30,186 nt of DNA, taken from a virus. Below are positions 16,801 through 24,054 of this stretch, piece after piece. Location of the stretch: the IMG/VR virus record IMGVR_UViG_3300020057_000748, positions 1-30,186 of that record. One strand, 5' to 3'. How positions within the stretch are numbered: the first letter of the stretch is position 1; each line of letters starts with the position of its first letter. The notes under the pieces are model-generated. The model worked only from the letters and a program-made list of their open reading frames with translations, was not told where the DNA came from and ran no database searches. The position numbers were made by a program, and so were the translations under genes.

Positions 16801-19126
16801 CCCGCGCCGCGGCCACGCATTTACGCAGCGGCATCGTGTCGTCGTGCGTCGCCAGGAGCGAGTTGGTCCCAAGGTCGGCGAACGCCGCGTCTTGCAGCAC
16901 CGCCGTCGTGCTCGTCGGCACCGACTGAATCATCGCCCGCAGGGCCTTGCGGACGGCGCCGCTGGTGTCTTCGTCCGGGACCCACGGCAGGGCCCGCTTG
17001 AGGACGTTGTTGCCGTCGGCGACCAGCGTGTTGGCGGCCGTGCTCGACCAGCTCGGCGTCGAGCTGCCGCTGCGCCCTTGGAACGGGCCGGTCTTCGTGC
17101 AGTCGTAGACTTTCCAGAGGCGGTTGCTGCTGGCGTCCAAGACCGCCGAGCCGATCGGCATCACCGTGTTGGTGCGATGCTCGTAGCTCGGATTCTCGAC
17201 ATCCGGCAGTCCCTTGTAGGCCGCCAATCGCACCTTCTGGCCATAGTCTTGGTACTCGACGAAGGCCTCGTTCAAGTAACCGGAGGCCGTGTCGCTGAAC
17301 GCCTGGTTGATGACGATTAAATTCGGACCGCGCGAGAGCACGCGTTTTTTGGTGTCGTATTCTTCGTCGCTCGTGGAAGTGGAGTTGACCTCGATGATGT
17401 CGTTGTCCGCGTAGTACGTGCCGATGCCCGTCGCGGCGAGTTGACTATTGCCGCCGCTGTCGCTCACGCTGGTGAACGAATAGACCTCGTCGTCGGTGTT
17501 GTTCGGGTTGTGCGCGCGCAGTCCGTCGGCGTCAAGCACGGTGATTACGTCGCGGCCGCTGGTGGTGAAGCCATAGACCGCCATCGACCGCGCGCCCTGC
17601 GGCACGTCGAACCGCCAGCGAATCGCCGTGGTCATGTCGCCGGCGGTGCGATAGTTCCAGGTATTGATCGTCAACACGTCGGCGCTGGCCGGCCCCCAAC
17701 CCCCTTCGCCATCGCCCGGCCGCACCGTGGCAAACCACGGCGTATAGCCCAACATCGTCTGCGTGCCGGAACCGCCGGTCAGCGTGATAATGTTGGCGTT
17801 ATCGATCGCGTTCTGCGCAGTCGGATGCAGCGAGACCGTCTTCGCCAGACCAGGAGCCGTGCCGGAGACCCGGCGCGCAAAATAGGTTGTGACGTTGTCA
17901 AGCGTGATCCCGCCCGTGGGCAGCGCGCCGCCGGAATTGCTCACCCGGATCGGGTCGCCGTTCGCCAGCGGCACTTCGGTTGAGAGCGTGCAGATGTTAC
18001 TCGAGTGCGTCCAAGTCGGATCAGTCCCGACTTTCGTACCGTAGCTGGCCGTCACGCCGTCGACGGTCGTTTGGCTCGCGCCGAGCGTGCATTCCGGTCC
18101 GGAACGCAGCAGCAGAATCCAGTGGTTGACCGCGTAGTCATTCGCTGAGGCGGTGGGCGTACCGGCGTTGTTATTAAACGTGACGGTTGTTTTCAGCCGC
18201 GCCGTATGCGTGCCGCTGCCGGTGTTGGTGAAGTTCAAATCGCCGGTGCCGGCGAGCGCTGCCGCGCGGGTCAAATGCGCCGTGAACGTCGTCGACGATT
18301 GCACGTCGACGAACACGCGCGTACTGGCCGTGAGCGTCCCACTGGACAGGGCCGGCAATGTGGTCGTCGTCGTGAACGAAATCCCGTCGCCGTCCACCAA
18401 GCCATGAGCGCCCGCTGTCGTGACCACGTCCGTAGAGGTATCGACGGTCGCCGTGGAGGAAGTGGTCGCCGTCTGCACAAAGGCGTCGGTGTCCAGCATC
18501 GACGCGCCGTGATTTACCGGGCTGAAGACGGACGACTTCGTGATCGCCGTCGCACCGTCGGGCGCCAGCAGGCCGCCAACTTGCGGAGCTTGCCAGCCGG
18601 GAATTGCGTCGCCGTCAGCAGCCAGCACGTGGCCAATGGTGATGCCCGTCGCATCCACGCCGCCGCCGGTCTGCGGCCCCGGTACAAACCCGCCTGCGCC
18701 GCCGTTGGCCGCGGGATCCCAAATCGGCACGTCGCCGCTGTCGGCCGCGCCGGCGTCCCCTAGGTCCTGCACGTCCAGCGTGTCGAATGTGAAGTCGCCG
18801 TCCCCTTCGGCCAGCAAGGCTTGCCGCGCCGTGGCCGTGGCGGCGTTGGTGATATCGGTGAGCTCGCCGAGCTCGCTGACTCCCATGCCGCCGCCGGCGA
18901 CGTCGATCGGGATCCAGAAGCCGTTGGGATATACGCCCTCATACGCCAGTGCCTGGCCGTCGGTCGGCGCATTCGCGCCCGTGACCTTCACGTCGCCAGT
19001 GAGTTGGCGCAAGCGTGTGACTGTGCGTCCGCCGGCGGGCGGCTGTGCCGCGGCCGGCGCGCACAGCATGGCGCCGATCAACAACCCGACCAGCAAACCG
19101 TGTAATTTTTCGCTAACGCCTACCAT
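13850..19126 (-). CDS. very large beta-helix tailspike / fibre with Sec signal peptide
   Basis: A 1758-residue protein. ATG 19126 overlaps the upstream stop by 7 bases. Residues 1-28 form a signal peptide (KLHGLLVGLLIGAMLCAPAAA, likely cleaved after APAAA), which is unusual for a virion protein. The next segment, with DGQALAYEGVYPNGFW and LGELTDITNAATATARQ, is typical of phage tail fibre collars. A YDCTKTGPF...TPSW segment near residue 675 resembles a small carbohydrate-binding module. Near 765-790 GATIELPPG with preceding helix matches a pectate-lyase-3 opening, followed by a long beta-helix of short repeats. The last 90 residues (FTTDDTANLITGLEGGWPGR, then FTLGPLETVTMVYVD) match a common spike or fibre C-terminal fold. 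A receptor-binding depolymerase is likely. Confidence 0.85.
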   Translation of the reverse strand: MVGVSEKLHGLLVGLLIGAMLCAPAAAQPPAGGRTVTRLRQLTGDVKVTGANAPTDGQALAYEGVYPNGFWIPIDVAGGGMGVSELGELTDITNAATATARQALLAEGDGDFTFDTLDVQDLGDAGAADSGDVPIWDPAANGGAGGFVPGPQTGGGVDATGITIGHVLAADGDAIPGWQAPQVGGLLAPDGATAITKSSVFSPVNHGASMLDTDAFVQTATTSSTATVDTSTDVVTTAGAHGLVDGDGISFTTTTTLPALSSGTLTASTRVFVDVQSSTTFTAHLTRAAALAGTGDLNFTNTGSGTHTARLKTTVTFNNNAGTPTASANDYAVNHWILLLRSGPECTLGASQTTVDGVTASYGTKVGTDPTWTHSSNICTLSTEVPLANGDPIRVSNSGGALPTGGITLDNVTTYFARRVSGTAPGLAKTVSLHPTAQNAIDNANIITLTGGSGTQTMLGYTPWFATVRPGDGEGGWGPASADVLTINTWNYRTAGDMTTAIRWRFDVPQGARSMAVYGFTTSGRDVITVLDADGLRAHNPNNTDDEVYSFTSVSDSGGNSQLAATGIGTYYADNDIIEVNSTSTSDEEYDTKKRVLSRGPNLIVINQAFSDTASGYLNEAFVEYQDYGQKVRLAAYKGLPDVENPSYEHRTNTVMPIGSAVLDASSNRLWKVYDCTKTGPFQGRSGSSTPSWSSTAANTLVADGNNVLKRALPWVPDEDTSGAVRKALRAMIQSVPTSTTAVLQDAAFADLGTNSLLATHDDTMPLRKCVAAARAWGQGATIELPPGNMPIYSPKLGTADPDGVTWYTNVGLTNPTRPALYVLGDSTPSTNISLKLHPSTTIRWRALESKVRLDATTIQDGTSEPLGMPSAPALFAVSAHKFDWDNGRVIWEDFAGGLSEHDTVGTCFSGLVCFTVSTPANGSYQQPRDTRFTNATFFVPNWWESGSTNDDYSYWSQAKMLVKDCHIAVRGGDGAQTLLAQGDFYTLGNWWGNYGRRSTHMHYWNVSKFNYVSRGDRLYGVDTPDKNGISIRGSQDQNPTRHIIISDLFGQYGGNLAVGDVTSSNPVQNVQISNVNGVLVELAETENAQLTNIRSSVFITEDCKNIQIDNLIGSLNAAPTDGVEGLQVNKITGAHAVLLSGVTNGSIKDIQFVHNYVSDTTSVTNDHYAWAPRGVNDEYGLTLKATGGKALASQPTHIIMDERVTVVGTTGFGSLAPGTAAWGDPDGQGWDTLYVKVLNNTSGVYYDPDLEPYDSIATAATTGAAIGLCLGSLFDTTIEGVSGTRSDLTSVGLVKTVGAASVSKVWVNSWLKNLRYEQFNLPTSGTYRIVDLGTGTNLFIDSGIDGAFLRPSVGASQRLSMVQGVFTANSKFAFKNFDVPLSNTDAQSGMYITCPDGHGTLEDCKFGSNEELLSLDVTADTLTPLSESNLIGTAQAGGVTSVTLPTTALTFDDAYNNLDIVAVHANGRVERNSITDYVGSTKVATVRRTWNQNPSNTSTVYIASHHLTRTVVNAATVAPVRLYAQETFPTATIDGGGAITVEGETFWYRGSNDKLYDTQANATTGSTTGDVEFSGSNIVVLCRVEDLANANQLATTPVFNSTAPSLWVKSAKNVDLRGGGGVWTYAEITTDTHNVALMPVDVHRFTTDDTANLITGLEGGWPGRTIRVQNRDSADNLVFDHQNAGANSLRKNQINSPTGADFTLGPLETVTMVYVDAGTGWLIQNYVASLDLPEILPLQRLALWAIEPKRVASALAA

Positions 19127-19443
19127 TGGCCGTGCAACCTCGGTCCGGGCATGAGTTTGAAAGTGGGCGTGCCGGCGCTGGCGAACTTGAGCGTGCCGAT
19201 CCCGGGCGGCAGCGTCACATACTCGCCGTCGGCCAACACGTATTTGTCAGCGCCCGCCGTGGCATCGGCGACGACCGCGGCCTCCGTCGCGAAGTAGATA
19301 TCCGCGGAGTCCGCGTCGCCGTCGGTTTGTTTGCCGATGTGACCGACCAGGTACGAGCGGTCCGGATTGAGCAACACTTGCGACGGCGTCACCGCCGCCG
19401 CGAAGACCGCCGGCCGTCCGTCGATCGACGTAGGGTTAGCCAT
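19120..19443 (-). CDS. small putative structural protein
   Basis: A 107-residue protein that overlaps its upstream neighbour by 8 bases (ATGGCTAA) and the spike by 7 bases. It has no signal peptide or membrane segment. The middle is Ala/Asp-rich (about residues 40-70) and the C terminus is beta-like with a FKLMPGP segment. The tight overlaps suggest coupled expression with tail completion and spike proteins. It may be a spike adaptor or chaperone; no family was recognised. Confidence 0.65.
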   Translation of the reverse strand: MANPTSIDGRPAVFAAAVTPSQVLLNPDRSYLVGHIGKQTDGDADSADIYFATEAAVVADATAGADKYVLADGEYVTLPPGIGTLKFASAGTPTFKLMPGPRLHGQW

Positions 19444-19879
19444 CGATATCCCTCTGAATCGTAAACGTGATTTGAATCACGCTGGCAAATTGCAGCTTCT
19501 GCTCCAGCCAGTCGCGATCGTACAGCGGTTCCGCGCCCGGTTCGAAACTCACGCCGCGGCCGCCGAGCGTGCGGTAGTTGCTGTAGCGATCGCGGATTTC
19601 AATCACCAGCGCCAGCCAGGGATCGCAGCTCTCCGGCGTTTTGTCCCGCACCTTGGCCATCACGCCGACGTCGATGCCCCATTGCTCTTGCACGCGGTTG
19701 CGCGCGATCAGTTCGTTCGACACGTCGCGCGTGGCCACCAACACCAGCGGTCCGCCGCCGCGTTCCAGTTCCAGCTTGGGGCTGTACTGGCGCTCGGCGG
19801 TGAATTGCACCGAAAACAGTTGCGCGTTGAGGTCATTCACGACCTCGTCCGCAATCTCGATCGCGACGTCGTTGAGCAC
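19436..19879 (-). CDS. putative tail completion / tail terminator-like protein
   Basis: A 147-residue protein with a GTG start at 19879, five bases past the upstream stop. A helical N terminus (DVAIEIADEVVNDLNAQ) is followed by beta-rich central segments including LVLVATRDVSNEL and WLALVIEIRDRY. This alpha-then-beta layout with a length near 150 fits the tail-terminator or tail-completion proteins that cap the tail tube at the head-proximal end. It sits among connector genes, consistent with that job. Assignment is by layout and position. Confidence 0.65.
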   Translation of the reverse strand: MLNDVAIEIADEVVNDLNAQLFSVQFTAERQYSPKLELERGGGPLVLVATRDVSNELIARNRVQEQWGIDVGVMAKVRDKTPESCDPWLALVIEIRDRYSNYRTLGGRGVSFEPGAEPLYDRDWLEQKLQFASVIQITFTIQRDIDG

Positions 19880-19884
19880 TTGCG

Positions 19885-20436
19885 CTACGCGCTCCGTCCC
19901 AACGCCGCGATCTGGTAATTCACGTTGCCGGCCGACGCCGCCAGGCGCAACAGGTGATTGGTCGTGTCCGCCACGGCGTAGGCCGGGTCGTTCGGGGCGG
20001 CGAGCATTAAAAATCCGCCCGGCCGGACAGTGACCTTAAAGGTGTCGTCGGCCGCAAAGGGCGCCTGCCAGGCCGCTCCGGTGCCATTGCCGCCGACGAT
20101 CAAATCGCCGGCGCTCGTACTGAGGTTCAAAATCAACACCGCGACCACCTCGGCCAGCGTCACCACATTCCGCGTGGGGTCGGTCGTCGGCGACCAGTTG
20201 GCCAGGTCGAACATATCCAGGTCAACGTTGGCCCCGCTGATAATCGGCAGCCCAGCGTTGGCAGCGCCTTTGTTGACCATGATCCGATCGGCCTTGTTGG
20301 CCGTCGTCCCTTCGGTCAGGCTCAGCGAAGCGGCGAGCTGGGCGATCACGTCGCCGAACGACACGCCGCCGTTGCTGTCGTTGAGTTTCACTTTCAAATC
20401 AACCGTACAGACTAAATCCGTCAGAGACGCGGCCAT
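19885..20436 (-). CDS. putative head-tail or virion structural protein
   Basis: A 183-residue protein with an ATG at 20436 that has only a weak ribosome site (GAAGG). The N terminus is alpha/beta with DVIAQLAASLSLTEG. The C-terminal 60 residues (FKVTVRPGGFLMLAAPND and NHLLRLAASAGNVNYQIAALG) resemble the closing strands of small phage structural proteins in prophages. It lies between head completion and tail completion genes. No enzyme motif is visible and the precise role is unknown. Confidence 0.65.
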   Translation of the reverse strand: MAASLTDLVCTVDLKVKLNDSNGGVSFGDVIAQLAASLSLTEGTTANKADRIMVNKGAANAGLPIISGANVDLDMFDLANWSPTTDPTRNVVTLAEVVAVLILNLSTSAGDLIVGGNGTGAAWQAPFAADDTFKVTVRPGGFLMLAAPNDPAYAVADTTNHLLRLAASAGNVNYQIAALGRSA

Positions 20437-20448
20437 GGAAAAAACCTT

Positions 20449-20811
20449 CTATTCGCTGGGAATCAATTTCGTATGCACGCGGAGCTGCACGCCGTAGGGA
20501 TCGCAGGGCCGAAAGCAGTCCTGCCCCGCGAGCGGCAACACCTCATAAGTTTTCAACTGGCCGGCGACGGTCACTTCGAACACGGCGCCGACCCGCGGCA
20601 ATGTCACGACGCCCAGCAGCACCAGGTCCGCGGCGGTGATCGTAAAATCCCACTGCTCGTGCTGCTCCAGCACGCCGCCCGATTCGACGACTGCTTCCCG
20701 TCGTCCATAGGTCGCGATCAAGGACACCGCCGCCTCGCCATCGCGGTACGTCACCGGCTGGCCGGCGTGCGCTTTCATGCGCGTCGCCAACCGGGCCGCA
20801 CCGATGAACAT
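20449..20811 (-). CDS. head completion / head-tail connector-like protein
   Basis: A 120-residue protein. I choose ATG 20811 because GGGAG lies just upstream; longer readings to 21045 enter the decoration gene's shadow and are arginine-rich. A helix (FIGAARLATRMKAHAG) is followed by QPVTYRDGEAAVSLIATYG, and a later VVTLPRVGAVFEVTV strand leads to a DPYGVQLRVHTK tail. The shape recalls prophage head-closure proteins, where TYR-DG and DPFR-type motifs recur. It sits between decoration and further connector genes, as expected. The exact role is inferred. Confidence 0.7.
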   Translation of the reverse strand: MFIGAARLATRMKAHAGQPVTYRDGEAAVSLIATYGRREAVVESGGVLEQHEQWDFTITAADLVLLGVVTLPRVGAVFEVTVAGQLKTYEVLPLAGQDCFRPCDPYGVQLRVHTKLIPSE

Positions 20812-20852
20812 CCGATCTCCCACGCTGAGCTCCGTGTGTCCGTGCGCGGGAA

Positions 20853-21815
20853 TTACTGTTCCGCAAACCAGGCCCGCAAGGCATCGATCACAAAGCGGCC
20901 GGTCGTCGTGCCGGTCGTCTTTTCCAGGTGCGCGATCAAGCCCAACGGATTGGCCGTGGCCGCGATCGTGAACACGGCGTCCGGCAACACCAGCACGGCG
21001 TTGACGTAGATCTGCACGTCGGCCGGGTTGCGCGTGTCGAACCACACGGTAGTGCGATTGGCCACCGCCGAGCCCGCCACAATGTCGGCGGTCGTGTCAG
21101 TGGCCGCGACTTCGGTCACGGCGTCATCGCTTTCGGCCAGCACATTCAGTGAGCCGCCGTCGATGTGCGCGAACACGCTGGTGCCGATCGCGTCGGCATC
21201 GGTCGTGCTGGTGCCGTCGGCGATGCCGATATTGAAATCGACTGCCGCGCCCGAGCCGGCGTCTGCCGGCCGGAAGACCGCTTCAATGATCGCGTTGGCG
21301 TCCTTGGAAAACTTGTCCGTGCTCAACAGGTCGATGCACTGCGCTTCGCTCGTGGCCGTCAGCTCCAGCGAAGCCGCGCCGCCCAGGATCTTGGGAAACC
21401 CAAAGCCCCCCACGGCCTGCGTCCCCGTCGGCACGCTCAGATAACCGTCGCGCAACGCGTCGACGTCATACCGCGGCCGCACATTGAACGCCACTTCCAC
21501 GGTCGTGGCCGCCGCGACGGCGTCCGCTTGCACACGTCCCAAGTAGAAGTCGCGATCGTTGACCTTCTTGTAGGTCACCACGTTCGCCGAATGATCCCAC
21601 CAGGCTTCGCAACCATACAGCAAAGCGATGTCGGCCGCCTTCGCGACTTTGAACGTGCCAAAGACTTGCACGGCGCCCTGGGCCCCGGCTGCAATCGCGT
21701 CGGTGGCCACCGCGGCCCGGCCGTCGCCGAGTTGCAACACCTGGCCTGCGGACAACGCCACGGCCGGCGTGTAGTCAACAAAGTTCCCCGCCTGGCGGAG
21801 GCTGGCTTCAGACAT
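20853..21815 (-). CDS. capsid decoration (cement) protein with extra C-terminal domain
   Basis: A 320-residue protein with an ATG at 21815 behind AGGTGAAAC. The N-terminal about 110 residues (YTPAVALSAGQVLQLGDGRA, then GAVQVFGTFKVAKA) match the pattern of DUF2190-type cement proteins, which stabilise the expanded capsid. A second beta-rich domain of about 190 residues follows (FNIGIADGTSTTDADAIGTS; VWFDTRNPADVQIYVNAVLV), resembling a jelly-roll or LamG fold. Such fusions put an extra domain on the capsid outside. It lies directly after the capsid gene, its normal place. Confidence 0.8.
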   Translation of the reverse strand: MSEASLRQAGNFVDYTPAVALSAGQVLQLGDGRAAVATDAIAAGAQGAVQVFGTFKVAKAADIALLYGCEAWWDHSANVVTYKKVNDRDFYLGRVQADAVAAATTVEVAFNVRPRYDVDALRDGYLSVPTGTQAVGGFGFPKILGGAASLELTATSEAQCIDLLSTDKFSKDANAIIEAVFRPADAGSGAAVDFNIGIADGTSTTDADAIGTSVFAHIDGGSLNVLAESDDAVTEVAATDTTADIVAGSAVANRTTVWFDTRNPADVQIYVNAVLVLPDAVFTIAATANPLGLIAHLEKTTGTTTGRFVIDALRAWFAEQ

Positions 21816-21882
21816 GTTTCACCTGCAAACCGAAAAGTTAAATGAATTGGAAACGGTTTCGCGTACGCCCGCCGGCGAGGCA

Positions 21883-24054
21883 CTACTGGCCGTTGGCCTT
21901 GGTCGCGGCGCGATGATCTTGGAAGGCGACGCCGAAATCGAAGTAGCAGCGCCACTGCATGCCGAGCACGTTGAAATCGGTTTCTGCCGATTCGATCGTG
22001 GGCGTGCGCGCCCCCATCAGGTAGGCCAGCTCCACCGCGGCAATGTCGTTGGGATTGCCGAACAGGTACCAGCCGGTGGCCGAGTAGCCCGTCATGGCCG
22101 GGTTATCGAGGTACGGCGACACAACCGGTCGATATTTGCCGGCGTGCGGGTTGCTATTGGGACTCGATTTGTTGGCGGTCGTCGTCTCGTTGACGAACTG
22201 ATCCTTGAACAGCTGACCGGCCAAAACCTCAAGCGCGGCCGGCACCAGCAAAATGGACGGCGCCAACACAATCGGTTTGCCATCGGCGTCGACTTGCTGA
22301 CGGAACAACAAGAGCTGCGCGGTCAAACCCGAGATCGACAATGCCGATCCCGCGCCCGTGGCCAGGTTCTTGTTGTTGGCGTGGAAGAAGCTGTTCAAGT
22401 TCGACAGGACCAGACTGAACACCGCCTCTTCGACCGATAATGCCGTCATGCGGCCGAGTACCTTGGGAATCTGCAAGAAGGCGCCCAAGTCGTCGTTCGT
22501 CAGCTGTTGCCGATTGAGCGTGATCATCCGGCCAACCGTGTCGATCTGGTTGCTGTAGGTCTGGTCGCTCAATTCAGTGTGCTTGAGCTCGCCCGTCGGT
22601 CCGACCTTCTCCAACTTGCCGGATCCGGTCATGCGATAGCGGGTGTGCTGCTTAAAGTCGGAGTGATCGACCTGGCTGCAAATCTGGTTGCTGACCACGG
22701 GCACTGCGAAGTAACTTTCCAACAGCGCCTTGTTCGCCACGTTGGACAACGTGCCGGACATGCTCACGTTCGAAAAACCGCCCGAGGCGCGGAGTTCGCG
22801 ATCGGCGTCCAGTGCCGCCCTAATGACGGCATTGTTCACGCGACCTGGTCGCACATATTTGCCCGTCGCACGAATCACCTCGTACATCAGCGTGTGCAAG
22901 CCGGCTCCGCGCAGCTCGAGGCTATTCGCCATATTCAGCGTCTTCTCGTCGTAGTGCTTCTTGAGCGTGTCCTCCGAGATGCCGGCGGACAGGCACAACG
23001 ACGCTTCGAGCGGCTTGCCGAGGATCTCTTCCTCGCCAGCCATGTGGATCGCCGGGCCCTTGGCGCGCCCCTTCCGCATCGCTTCGAGTTCGGTCTTGTC
23101 GACGCTCCAGTTCTGTTCGACAGCATGGGCCGCGATCGACACCTTGCGGGACGTCTTGACACCATTCGCAGTGGCCTCGATCGTCAGCTCCGGATCGCCA
23201 TGCTTGGCGCAGATCTCGCGAATCCGCTCAACCGACTGCAGCTCCTCGGCCACAGCGGCGCGCACGTTCTTGCGTGCGAGCGCTACCGGATCCTCGCCAT
23301 CATCCCCACCGGCCGCGGCCTTCACTTGACCGCCCTTGGGGGGCGTCGCCGGCGGACCTGTCGGATTCTGTTCCGCTGCGAAGGCCTTCTGCATGAACTT
23401 CGCTTGCGATTCGCTCAGCGCCGCCACATCGAACCCTTGCGCCGCGACAAACTCTTCGAACGTCATTTTGCTACTCCCTCTGGATTGACTCGCGGCCACC
23501 CGCGCGCTGGTTTTCCCGTCGGCGCCGCCGGGAACGAAACTGACTTCGCCGAGTAACGTGCGTCGCGCAATCAACGCTGGCCCCCGCACCGTCTGCCCGT
23601 TCACAACCGCCGTACTGCCTTCGTTCAGACTTTCGAGCTCCTCAATGCCGACCCCGACGGACGCCTGCCAAGGGAACTTGTTTTTCGCGGTCGCCAACAC
23701 TTCCTGGGCGGCCGGGCCCGTTCCGCTGACAACGCCGGCCAACGTCAACCGCGTCGGCGAGATGTCCACTTCGTCGGAATGACCGACGAGCTGATTCGCG
23801 TCGTGATTCTTGAGAATCGGCGTGCTCTTGGCGGCGCGGCGCATGCCGGCCAGGTCGAGCACGATCGGACGAAAGAACGTGGTCACGCGCATCAGGCCGC
23901 CGGTGTAGGCGACCATGGAAAAGCGCGGCAGCTGTTGTTGTTCCGACCCATCCGCCGCGGCCGCGGTGATCTCGCTCCATTCGAGCGACGACGCGGTTAG
24001 CTGGATGCATTGCTGCTCGGCGCTGAGCGCCGCAGCCAAGAGCAGGTTAGGCAT
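21883..24054 (-). CDS. fused prohead protease - major capsid protein
   Basis: A 723-residue protein; ATG 24054 is chosen because it overlaps the portal stop (ATGCCTAA), while 24093 would run further into the portal gene. Residues 1-180 look like a prohead protease: VTTFFRPIV, then LKNHDANQLVGH near His84, and WQASVGVGIEELE with Ser132, a His/Ser pair in the right order for HK97-type proteases, then LGEVSFVPGGAD. A helical scaffold-like region (about 190-330) leads to a gpT-like capsid domain at the C terminus, with ILLVPAALEVLAGQ near 605 and WYLFGNPNDIAAVE near 665. A single chain would self-cleave to release mature capsid. No separate scaffold or capsid gene is present, which supports the fusion being the functional form. 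Confidence 0.88.
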   Translation of the reverse strand: MPNLLLAAALSAEQQCIQLTASSLEWSEITAAAADGSEQQQLPRFSMVAYTGGLMRVTTFFRPIVLDLAGMRRAAKSTPILKNHDANQLVGHSDEVDISPTRLTLAGVVSGTGPAAQEVLATAKNKFPWQASVGVGIEELESLNEGSTAVVNGQTVRGPALIARRTLLGEVSFVPGGADGKTSARVAASQSRGSSKMTFEEFVAAQGFDVAALSESQAKFMQKAFAAEQNPTGPPATPPKGGQVKAAAGGDDGEDPVALARKNVRAAVAEELQSVERIREICAKHGDPELTIEATANGVKTSRKVSIAAHAVEQNWSVDKTELEAMRKGRAKGPAIHMAGEEEILGKPLEASLCLSAGISEDTLKKHYDEKTLNMANSLELRGAGLHTLMYEVIRATGKYVRPGRVNNAVIRAALDADRELRASGGFSNVSMSGTLSNVANKALLESYFAVPVVSNQICSQVDHSDFKQHTRYRMTGSGKLEKVGPTGELKHTELSDQTYSNQIDTVGRMITLNRQQLTNDDLGAFLQIPKVLGRMTALSVEEAVFSLVLSNLNSFFHANNKNLATGAGSALSISGLTAQLLLFRQQVDADGKPIVLAPSILLVPAALEVLAGQLFKDQFVNETTTANKSSPNSNPHAGKYRPVVSPYLDNPAMTGYSATGWYLFGNPNDIAAVELAYLMGARTPTIESAETDFNVLGMQWRCYFDFGVAFQDHRAATKANGQ

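Noticed and set aside
20812-21045. Longer N terminus for the head-completion gene
   Set aside because: The extra residues are arginine-rich and overlap the decoration gene; GGGAG before ATG 20811 supports the shorter form.
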